Below are positions 1-6,618 of a stretch of DNA of 6,618 bases, in pieces. Position 1 is the stretch's first letter, and each line of letters begins with the position of its first letter. Below the pieces are notes generated by a model, which did not search any database, was not told the DNA's origin, and was given only the letters and a program-made list of their open reading frames with translations. The stretch covers positions 1 to 6,618 of the forward strand of contig CALLAG010000204.1 of the NCBI GenBank assembly GCA_938002705.1, given 5' to 3'. The DNA is from an uncultured Saprospiraceae bacterium (GTDB lineage Bacteria > Bacteroidota > Bacteroidia > Chitinophagales > Saprospiraceae). Made by a program: the position numbers and the translations under genes.

Positions 1-689
1 CCTCCATCAACATCTGCTTTAGCGAATATCTCTTGAGCATTAGCGGGCTTTACACTACCTCCGTATAGGATAGATATATTATCAGCTACGGTTCCGTATT
101 TGTCTTTGAGTATGTTCCTGATACTGTAGTGCATTTCTTGAGCTTGATCGGGGCTTGCCGTTACACCAGTACCTATCGCCCATATGGGTTCGTATGCGAT
201 TGTGACTTTTGATATATCATCAGCATTGAGATGTAGCAAGCTCTCTTCTATCTGCCCTTTGACATATTCTACATGATTACCAGCCTCACGTATATCTAAA
301 GACTCACCACAGCAATATATAGGTGACATATTATGAGCTATGCATAAGTCTACTTTAGTCTTTATAATTTCATTAGTCTCATTATTATACTGCCTTCTCT
401 CAGAGTGACCTACTATGACGTGCTTTATCCCTATAGAATCTAACATAGATATAGACACCTCTCCCGTATAAGCACCCTTGATCTCATGATGACAATTCTG
501 AGCTGCTATCGCTATGCCTGACACACCAGACGTAGCCTCTACAAAGCTACTGAGATAGGGATATGGCACACCTAAGATGACCATCGTCCCATCTATAGGG
601 CAAGATTTCTTAATGTTTTCTACTAATTCGCTACCTTCTTGGTAGTTCAGATTCATTTTCCAATTTCCAGCTGCTATTTTTTGTCTCAT
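1..689 (-). CDS. tpiA: Triosephosphate isomerase, 3' end cut by window edge
   Basis: This cytosolic TIM-barrel enzyme interconverts dihydroxyacetone phosphate and glyceraldehyde 3-phosphate in glycolysis and gluconeogenesis. I translated the minus strand from the ATG at 689-687 and obtained 229 uninterrupted codons. The start MRQKIAAGNWKMN carries the substrate-binding Asn9 and Lys11. The catalytic His95 lies in IVGHSERR. The catalytic Glu167 lies in AYEPIWAIGTG and is followed by flexible loop 6. The phosphate-binding loop YGGSVKP is at residues 209-215. The frame leaves the window within DVDGG, the start of the last conserved phosphate-gripping segment, so about 20-25 residues are missing for a family of about 250. 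Loop 6 reads GTGVTAS rather than the common GTGKTAS, which I regard as a tolerated variant. No other start fits, because the conserved motif begins within six residues of this ATG. The gene is transcribed divergently from ppk1. Identification is very secure. Confidence 0.97.
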   Translation of the reverse strand, partial: MRQKIAAGNWKMNLNYQEGSELVENIKKSCPIDGTMVILGVPYPYLSSFVEATSGVSGIAIAAQNCHHEIKGAYTGEVSISMLDSIGIKHVIVGHSERRQYNNETNEIIKTKVDLCIAHNMSPIYCCGESLDIREAGNHVEYVKGQIEESLLHLNADDISKVTIAYEPIWAIGTGVTASPDQAQEMHYSIRNILKDKYGTVADNISILYGGSVKPANAQEIFAKADVDG

Positions 690-765
690 TACTTTAGGCT
701 TTTTAACTAAATTTATCTTTTTTGTGAATGTAGGATGGTATCCTTACAGATATAATCAATAAAGA
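690..765. promoter_or_regulatory. Divergent tpiA/ppk1 promoter spacer
   Basis: These 76 bp separate two divergent starts and so should hold both promoters; this is inferred from layout. The clearest element is the self-complementary octamer TAAATTTA at 708-715. On either strand it resembles the Bacteroidota -7 box TAnnTTTG, differing only at the last base. It lies 18 bp before the tpiA ATG and 50 bp before the ppk1 ATG. No TTTG -33 box stands at the usual distance on either strand, so the assignment is weak. A second candidate, TATAAT at 751-756, is only 9 bp from the ppk1 ATG. No Shine-Dalgarno sequence precedes either gene; ppk1 has the A-rich leader AATCAATAAAGA instead. Confidence 0.35.
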
Positions 766-2832
766 ATGGCTAAGATAGAAAATCCATACATACACCGCGA
801 CATCAGTTGGCTATCATTTAACTACAGGGTCCTACAAGAGGCCAAGGATGTTAATGTCCCTTTATTCGAAAGGTTAAAATTTCTATCAATATACTCTTCT
901 AATCTCGACGAATTCTTCCGTGTAAGAGTAGCTAATCATAAGAATCTACTACTTGCAGGTAAAAAGACATTCAAAAACTTAGAGTTCTCACCCAAAGTCA
1001 TCATACGCGAGATCCTTAATATTGTCAATAATCAACAACTTGAATTCAGTGAGATATTCCACAATCATATCTTACCTGAGCTAAAGTCAGAAGGAATAGA
1101 CTTCATCAAAGCTAAAAACCTTACAGAAGAGCAACTGATTTTTCTTAATGCCTACTTTGATGATAATGTATTGCCATATACTCAGCCCATTCTTCTGATG
1201 GGTAATAATATCAAGCCCTTTTTGCTAAATGGAGCACTATACCTCTCCATCATAATGAAGAACAAGACTAAAGGCGATAAAGAGAAGTATTATGCTATAG
1301 TCAAGATACCATCTGACGAGTTGGGCCGATTCATCGTATTGCCTAATTCATTTAATGATAAGAAATGTGTCATCATGTTAGATGATGTCGTCCGATATTA
1401 TCTTAATGACTTGTTTCCAGGTTTTACAATATTGCAGACATACTCTATCAAATTAACCCGCGATGCTGAGTTGTATATAGACGATGAGTACGGAGGTGAT
1501 CTCGTAGAGAAAATAAAGAAAAGTATAAGAAAAAGAAATGTCGGCAGTGCCTCTCGATTAGTTATAGACAGAGAGATGCCAGATACGATGCTTGAGAACT
1601 TAATGCTTGTGTTCGACTTAGACAAATTAGATGTATTAGAAGAAGGTCAGTACCACAGTAATTCTGATTTTATGGACTTCCCACATTTCGGGATGAATCA
1701 TCTCAGCAACATAGCTCTAGAACCTGTAATCACTAAAGCACTGTCAGCTCCACACAATATATTCGATGCTATTAAGAAGGATGATTATCTATTATACTAT
1801 CCATATCACTCATACAATCCAGTCATCAGATATTTCGAAGAGGCAGCAGAAGACCCTACGGTAACTCATATTAAGATATTCCAATATCGAGTTGCCAGAG
1901 ATTCTAAAATCATGAAAGCTCTCATGAAGGCCGCTAAGAATGGGAAGCAAGTCACCGTATTCATAGAAGTAAAAGCAAGATTTGACGAAGAAAACAATCT
2001 GGACTGGGGAGAGAAACTGGAACAGGAAGGTGTAAGGGTTCTATACAGTCTACCAGGAATTAAAGTACATGCCAAGATTGCATTAGTAAGAAAAGTAGTG
2101 AATGGCACTGAAGGTTTTACAGGCTATCTCTCTACTGGTAACTTCAATGAAAAGACGGCTAAGCTCTATTGTGATTTTGGACTATTCACATGTAACCCTA
2201 AGATTATAGACGAACTACTGCGTATATTCAGATATGTAGAAACCAAGATAAAACCCACTAAGCCATTTAAAGTATTAGGGGTAGGTACATTTAATCTTAA
2301 GGACAAATTTAAAGAACTTGTACAAGGCGAAATCGATAGTGCTAAAAAAGGCAAACCTGCATATATCACTCTAAAGATGAACTCATTACAAGATGATGAG
2401 ATGATAGACATGTTATACAAAGCAAGTCAAGCCGGTGTCAAAATAAAACTTATAATACGCGGTATATGCTGCATCGTAGCAGGTATCAAAGGCATAAGCG
2501 AGAACATAGAATGTATCAGTATAGTAGACAGATTCCTAGAGCATGCTCGTGTATACATATTCGGTAATAACGGCAAAGAATTGATCTATCTTTCTTCTGC
2601 AGACTGGATGGTACGTAACCTCCACCATAGAATAGAAGTGACCTTCCCTATCTTAAATCCCGTACATAAGGAACACATCAGAACAATCATGAAGATCCAA
2701 CTTAATGATAATGTAAAAGCTAGATTATTAGATTTCCAAAACTCTAATGATTATAAGCGAGATGATGGACTTCCTGTAAGATCACAGTATGATACTTATT
2801 ACTTTGTGAAAAGACGTGAGGAAGAATCGTAA
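766..2832 (+). CDS. ppk1: Polyphosphate kinase 1
   Basis: PPK1 reversibly transfers the terminal phosphate of ATP to inorganic polyphosphate, making a phosphate and energy store used in stress survival. The 688-residue product equals the E. coli enzyme in length, and the key residues nearly coincide in number. Asn46 in SSNLDEFF is the nucleotide-binding Asn. Arg375 (YRVARDS) and Arg405 (ARFDEE) bind metal and phosphate. His435 in KVHAKI is the autophosphorylated histidine. Tyr468 contacts the nucleotide. Arg565 (IRGICC) and His593 (FLEHARVYIF) complete the site. By this alignment the N domain spans about 1-107, the head domain 108-320, and the two phospholipase D-like catalytic domains about 321-502 and 503-688. 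The ATG at 766 gives the conserved start HRDISWLSFN at residue 10, so it is well placed. No ppx exopolyphosphatase gene is adjacent. No plus-strand terminator is visible after the TAA, and menB converges 22 bp away. Confidence 0.98.
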   Translation: MAKIENPYIHRDISWLSFNYRVLQEAKDVNVPLFERLKFLSIYSSNLDEFFRVRVANHKNLLLAGKKTFKNLEFSPKVIIREILNIVNNQQLEFSEIFHNHILPELKSEGIDFIKAKNLTEEQLIFLNAYFDDNVLPYTQPILLMGNNIKPFLLNGALYLSIIMKNKTKGDKEKYYAIVKIPSDELGRFIVLPNSFNDKKCVIMLDDVVRYYLNDLFPGFTILQTYSIKLTRDAELYIDDEYGGDLVEKIKKSIRKRNVGSASRLVIDREMPDTMLENLMLVFDLDKLDVLEEGQYHSNSDFMDFPHFGMNHLSNIALEPVITKALSAPHNIFDAIKKDDYLLYYPYHSYNPVIRYFEEAAEDPTVTHIKIFQYRVARDSKIMKALMKAAKNGKQVTVFIEVKARFDEENNLDWGEKLEQEGVRVLYSLPGIKVHAKIALVRKVVNGTEGFTGYLSTGNFNEKTAKLYCDFGLFTCNPKIIDELLRIFRYVETKIKPTKPFKVLGVGTFNLKDKFKELVQGEIDSAKKGKPAYITLKMNSLQDDEMIDMLYKASQAGVKIKLIIRGICCIVAGIKGISENIECISIVDRFLEHARVYIFGNNGKELIYLSSADWMVRNLHHRIEVTFPILNPVHKEHIRTIMKIQLNDNVKARLLDFQNSNDYKRDDGLPVRSQYDTYYFVKRREEES

Positions 2833-2840
2833 CTTATTAT

Positions 2841-2877
2841 AAAAAAATCAGCAACTAAGGAAACTTAGGAAACTGAT
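2841..2877 (-). terminator. Intrinsic terminator of menB, embedded in its 3' end
   Basis: Read on the minus strand, the outer stem ATCAG/CTGAT (2877-2873 with 2851-2847) encloses an inner perfect stem CTAAG/CTTAG (2868-2864 with 2859-2855) with a four-base loop. Small internal loops of four and three bases separate the two stems. The outer stem runs straight into a tract of seven T (2847-2841), the expected layout of a Rho-independent terminator. The stem is AU-rich and so of modest stability. The hairpin covers the last codons and the TAG stop of menB. On the plus strand no T-tract follows, so it should not terminate ppk1. Confidence 0.65.
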
Positions 2878-3703
2878 CAAAATCTGGATCTCTCTTTTCT
2901 AAGAAAGCATTGCGACCTTCAGCAGCTTCATCTGTCATGTAGCCTAATCTCGTCGCTTCTCCAGCGAATATCTGCTGCCAAACTAATCCATCATCTACAA
3001 GGTTAAATGCAAACTTCAGCATCTTAATCGCCATAGGACTTTTCTTCAGTATTGTCTGTGCCCAATTGTAGGCTTCCTCCTCTAAGTCAGCATATGGAAT
3101 GACAGCATTGACCATACCCATCTCGTAAGCTTCCTGAGCAGAATAATTTCTTCCTAAGAAAAAGATTTCTCTTGCTCGCTTCTGACCTACCTGTCTAGCA
3201 AGGTACGCAGATCCGTAGCCAGCATCATAACTTGCGACATCAGCATCTGTCTGCTTGAATATGGCATGTTCCTTACTTGCAAGCGTGAGATCACATACGA
3301 CGTGCAGGCTGTGTCCGCCACCTACCGCCCATCCTGGAACTACTGCAATAACAGCTTTATTCATAAATCTTATGAGTCGTTGTACTTCCAGGATATTTAG
3401 CCTTGCTACACCGTCAGGCCCCTTGTATCCAGTCTTATCTCTAAACCTCTGATCACCACCAGAGCAGAAAGAATAGATACCATCCTTAGGAGAAGGCCCT
3501 TCTGCTGATAATAATATTACACCTATCTTAGGATCTTCTCTTGCATCTGTAAATGCACTATATAACTCTGATACAGTCTGTGGCCTGAAGGCATTACGAA
3601 CCTCAGGTCTATTAAAAGCGATCCTCGCTACCCCATTCCTCTTGTTATAAGTGATGTCCTCATAATCATGAGCTTTGATCCAGTCTTGATGCAATGTATC
3701 CAT
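2855..3703 (-). CDS. menB: 1,4-dihydroxy-2-naphthoyl-CoA synthase
   Basis: MenB is a crotonase-fold enzyme that closes the second ring of the naphthoquinone by Dieckmann-type condensation of o-succinylbenzoyl-CoA, giving DHNA-CoA in menaquinone synthesis. The 282 residues show the MenB signature throughout: CSGGDQ at 80-85 and GWAVGGGHSLHVVCDLTLAS at 124-143, which supply the oxyanion-hole glycines; QTDADVASYDAGYGSAY at 151-167; and YMTDEAAEGRNAF at 255-267 with the active-site Tyr255. Asp153 sits where E. coli MenB has Gly156, so this is the bicarbonate-independent type that uses an Asp side chain, as in Mycobacterium MenB (Asp185). Ser158 and Asp160 are also kept. Start is the ATG at 3703; length is normal for the family. 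No other men gene is in view. The gene lies 80 bp downstream of the secreted-protein gene on the same strand, probably as a separate unit, and ends in its own terminator. Confidence 0.97.
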   Translation of the reverse strand: MDTLHQDWIKAHDYEDITYNKRNGVARIAFNRPEVRNAFRPQTVSELYSAFTDAREDPKIGVILLSAEGPSPKDGIYSFCSGGDQRFRDKTGYKGPDGVARLNILEVQRLIRFMNKAVIAVVPGWAVGGGHSLHVVCDLTLASKEHAIFKQTDADVASYDAGYGSAYLARQVGQKRAREIFFLGRNYSAQEAYEMGMVNAVIPYADLEEEAYNWAQTILKKSPMAIKMLKFAFNLVDDGLVWQQIFAGEATRLGYMTDEAAEGRNAFLEKRDPDFDQFPKFP

Positions 3704-3727
3704 ACGTTGTGTATATTATTATTGGTA

Positions 3728-3758
3728 TAAATGTCTGTGTCTACTAAAGAAAGACAAA
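3728..3758 (-). promoter_or_regulatory. Candidate Bacteroidota-type promoter for menB
   Basis: On the minus strand a TTTG (3758-3755) is followed after 19 bases by GACATTTA (3735-3728). The Bacteroidota consensus is TTTG at -33 and TAnnTTTG at -7; the first box is exact and the second matches at four of six fixed positions. Transcription would begin about 20 bases before the menB ATG at 3703. The spacing is good but the -7 box is weak, so this is only a candidate. Confidence 0.3.
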
Positions 3759-3783
3759 GGAAATAAAATAGTTGTAGCGCCGT

Positions 3784-6183
3784 TTATATTTTTATAATTT
3801 TCCTAATAGAGAATGTGTCACCAGAATATACCTTAATCATGTATACCCCTGTAAGCCAGTCTCTTGTGTCTAATAAGACACTTTGATTACGATTATAGTC
3901 TGCAGCTAAGATAGCTTGACCAGATGCGTCATATATCTCCAATCTATCGATACCAAGCTCCGAACTTACACTTAATGAAGTATGCGCAGGATTAGGGTAT
4001 ACACTTAGTGCTTCTTCTATTTCATAACTTACAGAAGACGTTGTATCTATAATAACTTCATACTTATACAAATCTGAGAAGCAGTACACAATAGGATCAG
4101 TAGATGATTGCTTAATCTGTACATAATAAAAGGTAGTGCTCAAACTCAAAAGAGCAATCATCAACGAGTCAGCCTCTGTTATAAGTACTGTTCCTGCGCT
4201 ATCAGAATACCATATAACATCGCCAAAGTCAGTCGTTAATATTGTATCCTCAAGTATACCATTATATACTTCCAAGATATCCTCTGCTTCAAATGTCACA
4301 TGCTCTACAATTAATGTATCAGAATAGAATTCTATACAATCTTCATCTTCGTATGCATAATATAATCCAGAGTCTGTAACATCAATAGTTTCGTCTATTA
4401 TACCATTACTCCATATCAGATTTTCATCAGAATTATGAGAGAGTAAGAGGATATCGTCTTCGCAAATTCTAATAGAACCAGAGTCGGACAACTGAGGCTT
4501 TTCTGACAGCTCTTCTTTCACTTCTATGATCTGACTTACATTTCTACAAGCTCCATTATTATCAGAATAGTAGTATCCAGTATCTGTAACTTCGATGCTA
4601 TCAGATGTCTCTCCAGTATTCCATATGATATTGTTGACAGTTTCGCTTGTAATCACTACTTGGTCATCAGTACAACTAATGATTATATCGTCAGAACTAA
4701 TACTATTTACATTCTGCATACATACAGATTCCGTAAGGATGTAATGTTCATTCACATTTACATTAGTATAAATATCTCTCTGCCCCGATGGCCAAAGACA
4801 AACTACAGAATCTATCTGAGTCTCAGAACCAATCCCAAAATTGATATTGAGAGAATTCGTGATTCCATAAGACACCCCTGACTTAAGCCACCTCACATAA
4901 TCGCCAGAAGGGGTATAAATAGTAAGCCTGGAACCAATTCCTGACTTATTAGACTCTATTCCGTTAAGAGAAAACTTTATATAATTATTAATGCCTGCAA
5001 TGCTAAGCCATAACTCATCACGTGGTGATAGAAATCCGACATAAGCATCAGTGTATCCATCATCATTAACATCACCTAATGCAAAGGTGGCAGCTCGCTT
5101 AGTCCCAAATGGATTGGTATCGACTAAGAACTCGAAATCACCTTGATTCAGCAACAAATAATCATCTATGCCTGCTATCAGAATATCTTGTAATCCATCA
5201 TTATTAAAGTCCATTATACTGACTTGTAGATCTTCTGTCATTATTGGCTGACCGAGATAGAGAAGTTCATGACGTATGTATGTGCCAGCTCTCTGCTCTA
5301 ATATAATATGTGGCGAACCATGATTAATAATCACAAGGTCAATATCGCCATCGTTATCTATATCTCCAGAATCTGCAGCCCAACTCTGATCACCTAAAGC
5401 TAATCCATAAGATAATGCATCTTCTCTAAAAGTCCCATTATCATTAACGTACAAAGCATTAATACGTCGAGGATCCGTGGGATCATCTACACCTACTCTG
5501 CACTTAGAGATGTATAGATCTAAGTCATTATCAGAGTCTGCATCAAACCATATAGAAGAATAATTACCTGAGTTATCAGAAGCAGGTATTGTGCTAAAAT
5601 CTATAAGATCACTTTCTATCATATTACCACTACCATCATTTAGCAATAGTACATTAACTCCATCATCGTGGCTGAGCATGACGTCTAACCATCCATCATT
5701 ATTTACATCCATAAGGCTGGATCCTTGAGCAAATAGCTCCACATCCAGATTCTCTGCCACCATAGGAGGTTCTAAGCCACTCTGTCCATCAATAATGGAT
5801 ACACCATTATAGAATCCAGCGCTAATTAGATCATTAACACCAGAATTATCTAAGTCTCCAATATTTAAAGTAGTAGGAACTTTATCCAGTGGATAAGCAA
5901 TAGGTCCATGCGTAAGGAATGAAGCCCCTTCATCTACCTGTATATGAAAAAGTAGCTCACCCTTATCATTGAATTGAATGATATCATCTCTAAAGTCACC
6001 ATTCATATCACCTAATGCGGTAGACACATTCGTTCTATCAGATAATGTAGGCAGAAGATCACTGCGATCTAAGAAAATGACTGGATCCTGAGAGATGAGA
6101 TTACCCTGTGAGGATACAAGTATGAGATAAGTGCTGATTATACACCATAAATTATACTTATACCTAATGTGTTTAGCTCTCAT
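3784..6183 (-). CDS. Secreted FG-GAP/VCBS-ASPIC protein with T9SS sorting domain
   Basis: This is an extracellular or cell-surface protein whose ligand is unknown. I place the start at the ATG at 6183; the frame extends two codons upstream to a TTG at 6189, which is less likely. The 799 residues begin with a signal peptide: a basic stretch to residue 11, a hydrophobic core 12-24, and probable cleavage at about 25-32. Seven calcium-binding motifs of DxDxDGxxD type follow at 59-67, 110-118, 159-167, 214-222, 274-282, 325-333 and 371-379, as in a seven-bladed FG-GAP/integrin-like propeller. An ASPIC/UnbV domain spans about 399-485 (SNKSGIGS, FGIG, CLWPSGQ). Two similar Cys-bounded modules at 504-555 and 574-627 and a third Ig-like segment at about 635-712 (VIWYSDSAGT) act as stalk. 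The T9SS type A sorting domain is at about 725-799 (YPNP, LEIYDASGQ, LTGVYMIKV) and directs export and surface anchoring or release. The protein is strongly acidic. No terminator is visible in the 80 bp before menB. Confidence 0.93.
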   Translation of the reverse strand: MRAKHIRYKYNLWCIISTYLILVSSQGNLISQDPVIFLDRSDLLPTLSDRTNVSTALGDMNGDFRDDIIQFNDKGELLFHIQVDEGASFLTHGPIAYPLDKVPTTLNIGDLDNSGVNDLISAGFYNGVSIIDGQSGLEPPMVAENLDVELFAQGSSLMDVNNDGWLDVMLSHDDGVNVLLLNDGSGNMIESDLIDFSTIPASDNSGNYSSIWFDADSDNDLDLYISKCRVGVDDPTDPRRINALYVNDNGTFREDALSYGLALGDQSWAADSGDIDNDGDIDLVIINHGSPHIILEQRAGTYIRHELLYLGQPIMTEDLQVSIMDFNNDGLQDILIAGIDDYLLLNQGDFEFLVDTNPFGTKRAATFALGDVNDDGYTDAYVGFLSPRDELWLSIAGINNYIKFSLNGIESNKSGIGSRLTIYTPSGDYVRWLKSGVSYGITNSLNINFGIGSETQIDSVVCLWPSGQRDIYTNVNVNEHYILTESVCMQNVNSISSDDIIISCTDDQVVITSETVNNIIWNTGETSDSIEVTDTGYYYSDNNGACRNVSQIIEVKEELSEKPQLSDSGSIRICEDDILLLSHNSDENLIWSNGIIDETIDVTDSGLYYAYEDEDCIEFYSDTLIVEHVTFEAEDILEVYNGILEDTILTTDFGDVIWYSDSAGTVLITEADSLMIALLSLSTTFYYVQIKQSSTDPIVYCFSDLYKYEVIIDTTSSVSYEIEEALSVYPNPAHTSLSVSSELGIDRLEIYDASGQAILAADYNRNQSVLLDTRDWLTGVYMIKVYSGDTFSIRKIIKI

Positions 6184-6268
6184 AATCAATAATGTATAAA
6201 TTTAGATATTTTTACATAATTAACGAGTCTTAAGTAATCAATAAGCCAATTATACTGAAGAATACAAT
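6184..6268. promoter_or_regulatory. Divergent spacer between secreted protein and methyltransferase
   Basis: These 85 AT-rich bases separate the two divergent starts and are expected to hold both promoters, inferred from layout only. On the minus strand CTAAATTTAT (6205-6196) repeats the sequence seen in the tpiA/ppk1 spacer and contains a near -7 box, 13 bases before the ATG at 6183. A second near match, TAATTATG, lies further upstream on the minus strand (6220-6213). Neither has a TTTG at the usual -33 distance. On the plus strand TAATCAATAA occurs at 6235-6244. I see no convincing promoter for the plus-strand gene. Confidence 0.25.
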
Positions 6269-6618
6269 ATGGAGAACTTGGGAATTTTTAAAGTTTTACT
6301 TTAAAGCTAAAACCCTCTATAATATCCACTCTCCCTACCTATTTGACCTACTTAAAAGCATTAGCGATGTAGATAAAAGGTACTATCAATTTGACTATAT
6401 AGAGCAAATAAGAACCTTACACATCAATAACAACAACTCACTGATAATCAATGATAAAGGTGCTGGAAGCTCTATTAACAATCGAGAAGAAAGAACCATA
6501 GCATCAATATGTAGACTGTCAAGCTCAGGAGAGAAAAAGTGCAGACTTATCTATAATATAATTAGTTACTTTAAGCCTCATACTATTGTAGAACTTGGCA
6601 CTAACTTGGGCATTGCCA
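6269..6618 (+). CDS. Class I SAM-dependent methyltransferase, 5' part, start unclear or frameshifted
   Basis: The frame with codons beginning at 6270, 6273 and so on stays open from 6234 to the window end. From about 6282 it encodes a recognisable N-terminal part: EFLKFYFKAKT, then the family-like IHSPYLFDLL, then NDKGAGS, an Arg-rich helix, YFKPHTIVELGTNLGIA. The last part is motif I of the Rossmann-fold methyltransferases (VELGTNLG), which binds S-adenosylmethionine. I recall this layout from Bacteroidota methyltransferases of unknown substrate. The conserved frame has no ATG, GTG or TTG before residue-rich motif I. The only well placed ATG (6269) is in another frame and reads MENLGIFKVLL before a TAA at 6302-6304. 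Skipping one base between 6285 and 6302 joins the two. The given start is therefore provisional: an indel error, a true frameshift, a +1 recoding event or a non-standard start (ATA 6267, CTG 6255, ATT 6249) are all possible. The C-terminal half is beyond the window. Confidence 0.72.

Noticed and set aside
1398..2420. Three open frames on the minus strand inside ppk1 (1398-1625, 1866-2108, 2166-2420)
   Set aside because: They lie wholly within the strongly conserved ppk1 frame, show no recognisable domain and have compositions expected of antisense shadows.
3255..3452. 65-codon plus-strand open frame inside menB
   Set aside because: It is antisense to the conserved MenB active-site region, and its product has no recognisable feature.
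3745..3768. Purine-rich run on the plus strand between menB and the secreted-protein gene
   Set aside because: It has no dyad symmetry or repeat unit; on the minus strand it simply forms the pyrimidine-rich part of the candidate menB promoter region.
4136..4881. Two plus-strand open frames (4136-4327, 4660-4881) inside the secreted-protein gene
   Set aside because: Both are antisense to coding sequence with clear domain content, and neither looks like a protein family.
5040..6030. Repeated short DNA words such as CCATCATTATT and ATCACCTAATGC
   Set aside because: They encode the recurring Asp/Asn-Gly calcium motifs of the propeller on the minus strand and are explained by protein repetition, not by a mobile or CRISPR repeat.
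6184..6189. TTG start at 6189 for the secreted protein, two codons upstream
   Set aside because: The ATG at 6183 gives a normal signal peptide with a basic N-terminus, and TTG is a rarer start with no supporting signal.
6269..6304. An 11-codon open frame (MENLGIFKVLL) as a separate leader peptide
   Set aside because: Its end overlaps conserved methyltransferase sequence in the next frame, and a one-base shift fuses the two into a family-like N-terminus, so it is more likely the displaced start of that gene.

Overview
The window is AT-rich bacterial chromosome that most likely comes from a member of the Bacteroidota. The main evidence is the secreted protein on the minus strand (3784-6183), which ends in a type IX secretion (T9SS) type A sorting domain, a system confined to that phylum. 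Supporting signs are the absence of Shine-Dalgarno-like sequences before the starts, A/T-rich leaders, menaquinone synthesis (menB), and a partial methyltransferase resembling a family I know from Bacteroidota genomes. I cannot place it below phylum level.

Layout from left to right. (1) tpiA, triosephosphate isomerase, minus strand, starts at 689 and runs off the left edge with about 20-25 C-terminal residues missing. (2) A 76-bp divergent spacer. (3) ppk1, polyphosphate kinase, plus strand, complete, with its active-site residues at almost the same positions as in the E. coli enzyme. (4) A 22-bp convergent gap that holds the U-tract and part of the stem of a minus-strand intrinsic terminator whose hairpin extends into the last codons of menB. 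(5) menB, DHNA-CoA synthase, minus strand. (6) An 80-bp gap with a weak Bacteroidota-type promoter candidate. (7) A 799-residue secreted protein, minus strand: signal peptide, seven FG-GAP/VCBS calcium-binding motifs, an ASPIC/UnbV domain, Ig-like modules and a T9SS sorting domain. (8) An 85-bp divergent spacer. (9) The 5' part of a class I SAM-dependent methyltransferase, plus strand, cut by the right edge. Its conserved frame has no ATG, GTG or TTG start, and the obvious ATG lies in another frame.

The genes do not form one pathway. tpiA (glycolysis), ppk1 (polyphosphate storage and stress) and menB (respiratory quinone) are core housekeeping genes. The secreted protein is an accessory surface or extracellular factor of unknown binding target. 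menB lies 80 bp downstream of that gene on the same strand, so read-through is possible, but the functions are unrelated and menB probably has its own promoter.

I see no mobile element, CRISPR array, RNA gene, phage gene or defence system. The most useful points to follow are the frame problem in the methyltransferase, the domain architecture of the secreted protein, and the terminator embedded in the 3' end of menB.
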